From Streptomyces panaciradicis (GTDB lineage: Bacteria; Actinomycetota; Actinomycetes; Streptomycetales; Streptomycetaceae): a DNA stretch of 33,219 bases. The DNA lies in assembly GCF_023516615.1 (NCBI RefSeq), contig NZ_JAMGBF010000028.1, positions 1-33,219 on the forward strand, written 5' to 3'. Numbering within the stretch: the stretch's first letter is position 1; each line of letters opens with the position of its first letter. The notes under the pieces are model-generated. The model did no database searches. It saw only the letters and a list, made by a program, of their open reading frames with translations, and was not told where the DNA came from. Made by a program: the position numbers and the translations under genes. Of the stretch, positions 15,503 to 21,499 are shown piece after piece.

Positions 15503-16627
15503 ATGACTCGCACCGCATCGTCGGCACGGAAGACCCCCCCTGCGAACGACCCGTCCGCACCACCCTCCGACATCGAGTACGGCGACACCGAAACGGCGGG
15601 CCGTACCGGTCCCGGCATCAGGGGCGACGGCATCCGCCGGGCGGCCCGTGCCCTCGCCCGGCCGGGCCCCTGGAGGCGCGGCTCCGTGCTGGCGGCGTCG
15701 GCCCTGCTGCTCGGCCTGGTGATGCTGCTGCACGCGCGGATCACGGACCGCGGGAGCCTCGGCAGCCTGGTGGAGACCTTCCTGCCCTGGTTCGGCCTGT
15801 TCGTGCCGGTGCTGCTGGCGGGGGCGCTGTGGCGGCGCTCCGCCTCCGCGGTGACCGCGCTGCTCCTGCCGGCCGTGGTGTGGCTGAACCTCTTCGGCGG
15901 GCTGCTCGGCGACAAGTCCCGCCCGGGCGGCGACCTCACCGTGGTGAGTCACAACGTCGACGCCGGCAATCCCGACCCGGCCGGCACCGCGCGCGAACTC
16001 GCCGCCTCCCGGGCGGACGTGCTGGCCCTGGAGGAGCTGACCCCGCAGGACCTGGGCGTGTACGAGCGGGGCCTGGAGAAGGCGTACCGCTACCACACCG
16101 TGCTGGGCACGGTCGGGCTGTGGAGCAAGCTGCCGCTGTCGGACACCGGGCCGGTCGACATCGAGACGGATTACGGGCCGCTCGCCGCCACCAAGCCGGC
16201 CGACGTCAAGCTGGCCGGCAACCGGGCGCTGCGCGCCACGGTGACCACCGGCAAGGGTCCCGTCGCCGTGTACGTGGCGCACCTCGGGTCCGTCCGCGTG
16301 CTGCCGAGCACCGGCTTCTGGACAGGCAGCCGGGACCGCAACGCGAAGGCGCTCGGCAAGGCCCTCGCCGCCGAGCCGAACCGTCGGGTGGTGCTGCTCG
16401 GAGACCTCAACGGCACCACGGACGACCGCGCGTTCGACGCCCTCACCTCGCGGCTGCGCTCGGCCCAGGAGGTGGCCGGGGACGGCTTCGGCTTCACCTG
16501 GCCGGCGAGGTTCCCGGTGGCGAGGATCGACCAGATCCTGGTCCGGGGGGTCGAGCCGCACCGTTCGTGGGTGCTGCCGTCCACCGGCAGCGACCACCTG
16601 CCGGTGGCGGCCCGGATCGGCTGGTGA
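15503..16627 (+). CDS. Membrane-anchored endonuclease/exonuclease/phosphatase-fold protein (VanJ-like)
   Basis: 374-aa protein. A disordered N-terminus is followed by three TM segments (about 60-77, 92-109, 115-135) and an extracytoplasmic EEP domain (about 142-374). Its catalytic motifs are SHNVDAG (Asn151), LEELT (Glu178), GDLNGT and SDHLPV. VanJ, the teicoplanin-resistance protein of Streptomyces, has this architecture and probably acts on lipid-linked envelope substrates, so an envelope phosphodiesterase or phosphatase is more likely than a nuclease. It is divergent from the two-component system across the repeat region 15438-15470, suggesting it is a target. The ATG at 15503 lacks a clear ribosome-binding site. 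Confidence 0.85.
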   Translation: MTRTASSARKTPPANDPSAPPSDIEYGDTETAGRTGPGIRGDGIRRAARALARPGPWRRGSVLAASALLLGLVMLLHARITDRGSLGSLVETFLPWFGLFVPVLLAGALWRRSASAVTALLLPAVVWLNLFGGLLGDKSRPGGDLTVVSHNVDAGNPDPAGTARELAASRADVLALEELTPQDLGVYERGLEKAYRYHTVLGTVGLWSKLPLSDTGPVDIETDYGPLAATKPADVKLAGNRALRATVTTGKGPVAVYVAHLGSVRVLPSTGFWTGSRDRNAKALGKALAAEPNRRVVLLGDLNGTTDDRAFDALTSRLRSAQEVAGDGFGFTWPARFPVARIDQILVRGVEPHRSWVLPSTGSDHLPVAARIGW

Positions 16628-16685
16628 CCACACCGGACGCTCCCGCCCCGCTCAACCGCCCTGTTCGGCCCGCCGCTTGAACGAG

Positions 16686-16729
16686 TTGTCCGCGAACGCC
16701 CCCGGAATTGTCCGTGATCGGTAACGGAC
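16686..16729. promoter_or_regulatory. Inverted and direct repeats upstream of the polysaccharide deacetylase
   Basis: TTGTCCG is repeated at 16686-16692 and 16708-16714. GTCCGT (16710-16715) and ACGGAC (16724-16729) form a perfect 6-bp inverted repeat with an 8-bp spacer. This lies in the 190-bp gap between the EEP gene and the deacetylase start, about 90 bp before that start, and may be an operator. No known regulator is recognised. Confidence 0.3.
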
Positions 16730-16817
16730 GCATCCCCGGGCCGCCGCCGCTCGTCTCGTGAGGTGGTCGGAAGTCGACCAGGCGATCGGCGAGGAACTGC
16801 GCGGAAGCGGGGCGGAC

Positions 16818-17591
16818 ATGGCACGGCACGGCGGCGGGCGGGGCTGGTACGGCAAGGTGGTCGTGGCGGCGGTCGGGGTGACCGCACTGGCCGCCGGAGC
16901 CTCGGTGTGGACCGCCCAGGCCGGCGTCGTGGGCGGAGCGTCGCACAAGGCGGCCGCCTCGGCCGCGCACGGCAGCGAGGCCAAGCCGGTGGCCGTGACC
17001 ATCGTGCACGCCTCGGACAAGGGCGCGCGCGGCGTGAACATCACCATCGACGACGGCCCCGACCCCGAGTGGACCCCGCAAGTCCTCGACGTGCTGCGCC
17101 AGTACGGCGTGAAGGCCACGTTCTGCATGGTGGGCACGCAGGCCCAGGCGCACCCGGACCTCGTGAAGAAGGTCGTCGCGGCCGGGCACCGGCTGTGCGA
17201 CCACTCGGTGTCGCACGACACCGGCATGGACAAGAAGCCCGAGGCCTACCAGTCCCGGGAGATCCTCGACGCCGAACGCATGATCACCGAGGCGTCCGGT
17301 GGCGTACGGCCCCTGTACTACCGGGCGCCCGGCGGCGCGTTCACCCCGTACAGCCGCAAGCTCGCCGCCTCCCGGGGCATGCGCCCGCTGGGCTGGAACG
17401 TCGACTCCAAGGACTTCGAACGACCCGGCACGGACGCCATCGTCGCCACCGTCGAACGCGAGCTGCCCAACGGGCCGACCCTGCTCTTCCACGACGCCGG
17501 CGGCGACCGCTCCCAGACCGTCGAGGCGCTGCGCCGGATCCTGCCCGAACTCAAGCAGCAGGGCTATTCGTTCGGCTTCCCGGTGCGCTGA
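16818..17591 (+). CDS. Polysaccharide deacetylase (NodB domain), secreted or membrane-anchored
   Basis: 257-aa carbohydrate esterase family 4 protein. An N-terminal hydrophobic segment (about 13-34) acts as signal or anchor. The NodB core (about 68-257) carries motif 1 TIDDGPD (catalytic base Asp and metal Asp), motif 2 HSVSHD (metal His pair), motif 3 RAPGGAF, motif 4 NVDSKDF and motif 5 LLFHDAGGDR (catalytic His). It probably removes N-acetyl groups from peptidoglycan or chitin-like glycans outside the cell. I prefer the ATG at 16818 to the GTG at 16758: the hydrophobic segment then sits near the N-terminus, although the ribosome-binding site (GGAAGCGGGG) is poor. A hairpin follows the stop. 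Confidence 0.9.
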   Translation: MARHGGGRGWYGKVVVAAVGVTALAAGASVWTAQAGVVGGASHKAAASAAHGSEAKPVAVTIVHASDKGARGVNITIDDGPDPEWTPQVLDVLRQYGVKATFCMVGTQAQAHPDLVKKVVAAGHRLCDHSVSHDTGMDKKPEAYQSREILDAERMITEASGGVRPLYYRAPGGAFTPYSRKLAASRGMRPLGWNVDSKDFERPGTDAIVATVERELPNGPTLLFHDAGGDRSQTVEALRRILPELKQQGYSFGFPVR

Positions 17592-17595
17592 ACCG

Positions 17596-17615
17596 CGCGG
17601 TGGACGGCCACCGCG
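17596..17615 (+). terminator. Hairpin after the deacetylase gene
   Basis: CGCGGTGG (17596-17603) pairs perfectly with CCACCGCG (17608-17615) around a 4-nt loop, starting 4 bp after the stop codon. Confidence 0.6.
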
Positions 17616-17731
17616 GCCGCGCCTGATGGTCCCTTTGTCAGCAGACCCCGCCAAAAGTCCTGTTACGGCACCGGAAACCCCATACGCTGAAGGACGGCCA
17701 TGAGCCGGGGGCGGGGCTGGGGGGCGGGGGA

Positions 17732-19402
17732 ATGGATCCTCGGATGCGGTTGTCGGTGGGCGGATACGTCTACGAACGCGAGCTCGGGCGGGGCGGGCAG
17801 GGGGTGGTGTGGCTCGCCCGGGACCGGGCGGGACGCCAGGTCGTGGTGAAGTTCCTGCTGCCGGGCAAGGAGTACGACGAGATCGCACTCGCCCGGGTGC
17901 GCCGCGAGTTCGGCGCGGCGAGCCGGGTCGGCGAACTGGCCACGGCGCGGGTCCTGGACGCCGACCTCTCGGGCCCGCACCCGTACATCGTCAGCGAGTT
18001 CGTGCCCGGGCCCACCATCCACCAACACGTCGCGGCAGGCGGCCCGTTGACCTCCGGGCGGCTGCAGTCGGTGGCCCTGGCCGTGGCCCACGCGCTGGCC
18101 CAGGTGCACCGTGTGGGCGTGGTGCACCGGGACATCAAACCGTCCAACATCCTGCTCTCCCCGGACGGCCCGCGGATCATCGACTTCGGCATCGCCCGGG
18201 ACGACCGGCTGCTGGAGTCGGCGCTCACCACGCCGGGCAGCGTACTGGGCTCGCCCGCGTACATGTCGCCGGAGCAGGTGAAGTCCCACCGGGTGTCCAG
18301 CGCCTCCGACGTGTTCTCGCTCGGCGGCACGCTGTACTTCGCCGCCACCGGCCGGCACCCCTTCGACGGCGAGAGCGACTACGAGGTCCTGGTCGCCGTG
18401 TGCGAGCGCGAGGCCGACCTCACGGCGGTGCCGGAACCGGTCCGTTCGGCCGTCGCCGACTGCCTGCGCAAGGACCCGGCGCGACGCCCCACCGCCGCCG
18501 AACTCGTCGCCCGGCTCGCCGCGGCGGCCGAGGCAACGGAAAGTGCCCACGCCCAGCCGGCCACGCCGGCACCACCGCGGCCGCCGGCACCGGTGGGCGG
18601 GAGCGGCGACCCGGCCGGCGGCGCGAGCGGCAAGCAGCTGCGGTTGTGGGCGCTCGCGGCCGGCTGCGCGGCGGTGGCGGTGCTGCTCGCCGTCGTCCTC
18701 GCCGCCACCTCGGGCGGATCGTCGGGCAAGAGCGGCTCGCGGGCCGACGGCTCCCTCTCCGCGTCGGCCGGGACCTCCAGGAGAGCGGCGGGCTCCGAAC
18801 TCCAGTCGTACACGGACGACTTGACCGACTCGGGTGACTGGACGCACAAGGACCCGGCGCTGGCCAGGATCACGCACCAGGGCGGGACCATGCTGGTCGA
18901 TCCCCGGTCCGAGCTGGAGGTGTGGCCGCAGGCGCCGTTCCAGCCGTCGTCCTTCGCGGTCCGGCTGAGCACGCAGACGGCCTGGTACGGAGGTGAGGGC
19001 GGGGTCGGGCTGTGGTGCGACGGCTCGGGCGACTACCGCACCGGCTCCCGCTGGGCGACCTATCTGACCACCGATCAGGAGGCGCTGATCGTCCGGGAGT
19101 TCCGGTTCAAGGGCGCCTTCCAGCACGACCGGGTCGTCGAGGTGAACCTCGCGGACGTGGGACTGCGGGTGGACAGCCGGCAGCTGGTCGACATGGCCAT
19201 GAACTGTTCGTCGGCCGGCGCCGGCCTGATCAAGGTCGACCTGGCCGTCGACGGCAAGCAGGTGGCCTCCTACACCGGAGCCGCCTTCGACCGGCGGGGC
19301 TGCGGAGTGGCCGCCTTCCACTACAGCGCGACCGACCCGCGGGGCACGGCCTTCCACGCGGGCTTCGAGCGCTTCACCGCGTCGGAGCCGCCGGCACGCT
19401 GA
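17732..19402 (+). CDS. Receptor-type Ser/Thr protein kinase (PknB-like)
   Basis: 556-aa kinase. The catalytic domain (about 10-265) has the glycine loop GRGGQG (19-24), Lys40, HRDIKPSN (132-139), DFG (151-153) and the P+1 motif YMSPEQ. A Pro/Ala-rich linker leads to one TM helix (about 302-324) and a ~230-residue extracytoplasmic domain. That domain has no PASTA repeats. It looks beta-rich and Cys-containing (WCDG, NCSS, GCGV), perhaps a LamG-like ligand-binding fold, but I cannot name it. ATG at 17732 is preceded by GGCGGGGGA. A strong hairpin ends the transcription unit. It probably senses an external ligand and phosphorylates cytoplasmic targets. Confidence 0.92.
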   Translation: MDPRMRLSVGGYVYERELGRGGQGVVWLARDRAGRQVVVKFLLPGKEYDEIALARVRREFGAASRVGELATARVLDADLSGPHPYIVSEFVPGPTIHQHVAAGGPLTSGRLQSVALAVAHALAQVHRVGVVHRDIKPSNILLSPDGPRIIDFGIARDDRLLESALTTPGSVLGSPAYMSPEQVKSHRVSSASDVFSLGGTLYFAATGRHPFDGESDYEVLVAVCEREADLTAVPEPVRSAVADCLRKDPARRPTAAELVARLAAAAEATESAHAQPATPAPPRPPAPVGGSGDPAGGASGKQLRLWALAAGCAAVAVLLAVVLAATSGGSSGKSGSRADGSLSASAGTSRRAAGSELQSYTDDLTDSGDWTHKDPALARITHQGGTMLVDPRSELEVWPQAPFQPSSFAVRLSTQTAWYGGEGGVGLWCDGSGDYRTGSRWATYLTTDQEALIVREFRFKGAFQHDRVVEVNLADVGLRVDSRQLVDMAMNCSSAGAGLIKVDLAVDGKQVASYTGAAFDRRGCGVAAFHYSATDPRGTAFHAGFERFTASEPPAR

Positions 19403-19418
19403 CCTCGCGGGTGCGGTG

Positions 19419-19460
19419 CCCCGGCCCGGTCCGGCAGGGCGCCGCCGGACCGGGCCGGGG
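19419..19460. terminator. Strong bidirectional terminator between kinase and SDR genes
   Basis: A perfect 17-bp stem, CCCCGGCCCGGTCCGGC (19419-19435) with GCCGGACCGGGCCGGGG (19444-19460), encloses an 8-nt loop between two convergent genes. It begins 16 bp after the kinase stop. Confidence 0.8.
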
Positions 19461-19544
19461 CGGTTCAGCCGTGCACGGCGGGCTCGTCGTACGGGGCCAC
19501 GACGTCGCCCCTCGCGCCGCCGATGCCGCGGGCACTGCGCGGCA

Positions 19545-20270
19545 TCACCACGGGACGACGCCGTCGTCGTCGAAGAAGCCGCCGCGCGGGCCCTCGTCCG
19601 GCAGGCTCGCGAGCCGGATCGCGATCGCGGCCCCCTGCTCCGGTGTCCGCGGCGCGGCGAAACCGGTGAAGTCGGTCGCCACATAGCCGGGGCAGCAGGC
19701 GTTGACGATGACGTGCGTGTCGGCGAGCTGCCGGGCGTACTGCGTGGTGATGCCGTTGAGCATGGACTTCGACGGCGCGTACGCGGCCAGCACCGGGCCC
19801 GGCTGCAGGGCCAGCGACCCCATGCTGCTCGACATGTTGACGATGCGCGGCGAGGCGGCACGGCGCAGCAGCGGGAGCATCGCGTTCGTCACCCGCACGA
19901 CGCCGAGGACGTTCGTGTCGAGGACCGTACGGACGACGTCGAGGTCCAGCGTCGTCGGATCCTGCGCGCCGCCGTCGGCCCGCCCGGAGATGCCCGCGTT
20001 GTTCACGAGTACGTCGAGTCGCCCCGCCGTCTCCTCGACGGCGGCCGCCGCCTCCGCCACACTGCCGTCGGAGGTGACGTCGAGGGCGACCCCGAACGCG
20101 TCGACGCCCCCGGCACGCAGGCGCGCGACGGCCTCCTCGCGCCTGCCGTCGTCGCGGGCGCCCACCGCGACCGTGAAGCCGATCGCCCCGAGCCCCTGTG
20201 CGATGGCGAAACCGATTCCCTTGTTCGCGCCGGTGACCAGCGCGGTCTTCGTGTCGTTCACCCGGCCCAT
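19545..20270 (-). CDS. Short-chain dehydrogenase/reductase (SDR)
   Basis: 241-aa classical SDR, NAD(P)-dependent. The cofactor motif TGANKGIG is at 13-20, with NNAG at 90-93, structural Asn120, the Ser cluster in IVNMSSSMGS (about 147-151) and catalytic Tyr164/Lys168 in YAPSK. An Arg (GARDD, 38) after the second beta strand suggests NADPH preference. It resembles carbonyl-reductase-like SDRs; substrate unknown. It is divergent from a LysR-type regulator with a perfect palindrome in the 83-bp gap, so it is the likely regulatory target. No ribosome-binding site is seen before the ATG, and GTG at 20261 is an alternative start. Confidence 0.92.
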   Translation of the reverse strand: MGRVNDTKTALVTGANKGIGFAIAQGLGAIGFTVAVGARDDGRREEAVARLRAGGVDAFGVALDVTSDGSVAEAAAAVEETAGRLDVLVNNAGISGRADGGAQDPTTLDLDVVRTVLDTNVLGVVRVTNAMLPLLRRAASPRIVNMSSSMGSLALQPGPVLAAYAPSKSMLNGITTQYARQLADTHVIVNACCPGYVATDFTGFAAPRTPEQGAAIAIRLASLPDEGPRGGFFDDDGVVPW

Positions 20271-20319
20271 GCTCGGCGCGCCGCGCCTGCACCGTCCAAT
20301 ACCGCTTCGGGCTCCTGTG

Positions 20320-20334
20320 ATACCCGCCGGGTAT
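20320..20334. promoter_or_regulatory. LysR-type operator (T-N11-A palindrome)
   Basis: ATACCCGCCGGGTAT is a perfect palindrome containing T (20321)-N11-A (20333), the canonical LysR-family binding pattern, between the divergent SDR and lysR genes. A TAGGCT -10-like hexamer (20342-20347) ends 7 bp before the GTG of lysR, which could make that transcript nearly leaderless and place the operator over the -35 region. Confidence 0.65.
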
Positions 20335-20353
20335 GGGCCAGTAGGCTGCCGGC

Positions 20354-21229
20354 GTGGTCGATCTCGAGACTCGCGAGCTTCGGTACTTCGTCGCCGTCGC
20401 CGAAGAACTGCACTTCGGACGCGCAGCCGAGCGGCTCGGCATCGCGCAGCCGCCTCTGTCGCGCGCGATCCGGCTGCTGGAGCGGCGCCTCGGCGTCCAG
20501 CTCCTCGACCGGGACCGGCGCGGTGTGGCGCTCACCGAGGCCGGCCGGGTGCTGCTCCGGGAGGCCGCGACGGCCCTCGACGCCGTGGCGGCCGCGGCGC
20601 GCCGGACACGTCGCGCCGCGGACCCGCAGCGGCCCCTGGTCCTGGTCACGAAGGCCGGGGCCTCCCACGAACTGCTGCGACGGCTCCTCGACGCGCAGGC
20701 GGCGGAACCCGGTGCCGTACCGGTCGAGGTCCTCCTCTGTGAGATCGGCGAGCAGGCCCGACTGCTCCGCGACGGGCAGGCCGACGTGGCGCTCATGCAC
20801 CGCCCGTACGACGACCTCGCCGGGTTCGACACCGAGGACCTGCACGTCGAGGGCCAGGTCGCCATCCTTCCCGCGGGACATCCGCTCGCCTCCCGCGACC
20901 GGCTCACGCTGGCCGACGTGAGCGACGTCCCGGACCTGCCGATCGCCCGCTGGCCCCGCCTCGACGGCTCCTACCCCGAAGGCCCCGGCCCGGAGGTGCG
21001 CACCCAGTCGACGCTCGCCCAACTCGTGGCGCTCGGCCGGACGCTGCTCGTCATCCCGGCGTCCAGCCGTGCCTGGCAGTGGCCCGAACACGTCGCCGTC
21101 CCCGTCGTCGACGCCCCCCGCGTCACCACGGTGCTCGCGTGGCCGTCCGGGAGCCACTCCCTGGCCGTGGCCTCCCTCGTGAGGTCGGCGGCCGCACTCC
21201 GCGACACGGCGCCCCCCGCGGACGTCTGA
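20354..21229 (+). CDS. LysR-family transcriptional regulator
   Basis: 291-aa regulator. The N-terminal winged helix-turn-helix (about 1-62) has the LysR signature ELRYFVAVAEELHFGRAAERL and QPPLSRAIRLLERRLG. The periplasmic-binding-like effector domain is about 87-285 (LCEIGEQARLLRDGQADVAL). The GTG at 20354 has no clear Shine-Dalgarno but closely follows a -10-like TAGGCT. It is divergent from the SDR gene and probably controls both itself and SDR through the palindrome at 20320-20334. The inducer is unknown. Confidence 0.93.
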   Translation: MVDLETRELRYFVAVAEELHFGRAAERLGIAQPPLSRAIRLLERRLGVQLLDRDRRGVALTEAGRVLLREAATALDAVAAAARRTRRAADPQRPLVLVTKAGASHELLRRLLDAQAAEPGAVPVEVLLCEIGEQARLLRDGQADVALMHRPYDDLAGFDTEDLHVEGQVAILPAGHPLASRDRLTLADVSDVPDLPIARWPRLDGSYPEGPGPEVRTQSTLAQLVALGRTLLVIPASSRAWQWPEHVAVPVVDAPRVTTVLAWPSGSHSLAVASLVRSAAALRDTAPPADV

Positions 21230-21294
21230 GAGTTCTGTGCCGGCCCACGGCCGATCCGTTTCGGCGGCCGGAGAGGCCGGGGGGGAACGACGAA

Positions 21295-21316
21295 GGCGAG
21301 GAGTCCTCTCCTCGCC
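21295..21316 (+). terminator. Hairpin terminator after lysR
   Basis: GGCGAGGAG (21295-21303) pairs perfectly with CTCCTCGCC (21308-21316) around a TCCT loop and is followed by a relatively T-rich stretch. It isolates the lysR transcript from rph. Confidence 0.7.
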
Positions 21317-21337
21317 ACTTTCAACTTATAACCCGGT

Positions 21338-21360
21338 GGGGGGCTTGCGGCAAGGCCCCC
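21338..21360 (+). promoter_or_regulatory. Rifamycin-associated element (RAE) upstream of rph
   Basis: The stretch holds the imperfect inverted repeat GGGGCTTGC-G-GCAAGGCCCC, which I recognise as the RAE found upstream of rifamycin-inactivating genes (rph, arr, helR and others) in actinobacteria and needed for rifamycin induction. TTGCGG (21345-21350) inside it could serve as a -35 and CAGAAT (21370-21375) as a -10, with a long 19-bp spacer; that assignment is inference. Confidence 0.85.
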
Positions 21361-21415
21361 ATCACCCCGCAGAATCGTCCGCCGAGGTCACGACCTGCGG
21401 AAACGAGGGCACGAC

Positions 21416-21499
21416 ATGGGTGGGCTGTTAACCGGCGCGGGCGCTTTGGCTGCCAGTGCGGTGCGAGAGGGCACGGCTGCCCTGGAGGAGTCGCGATGA
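21416..21499 (+). CDS. Putative 27-codon leader ORF overlapping the rph start
   Basis: ATG at 21416 with GAGGG 6 bp upstream opens a 27-codon ORF (begins MGGLLTGAGALAAS, ends ALEESR). Its TGA overlaps the rph ATG as ATGA. Codon 5 is TTA, the rare bldA-dependent leucine codon. About 8 of 27 codons end in A or T, unlike real genes here, so it is either a regulatory leader or chance. It would lie downstream of the proposed RAE promoter and couple translation into rph. Confidence 0.35.
   Translation: MGGLLTGAGALAASAVREGTAALEESR

Noticed and set aside
17700..17850. Short ORF starting ATG 17700 with AAGGA upstream, overlapping the kinase start
   Set aside because: It runs in another frame through the kinase glycine loop and encodes a Gly/Arg/Trp-rich peptide; codon positions do not support it, though it could be a leader.
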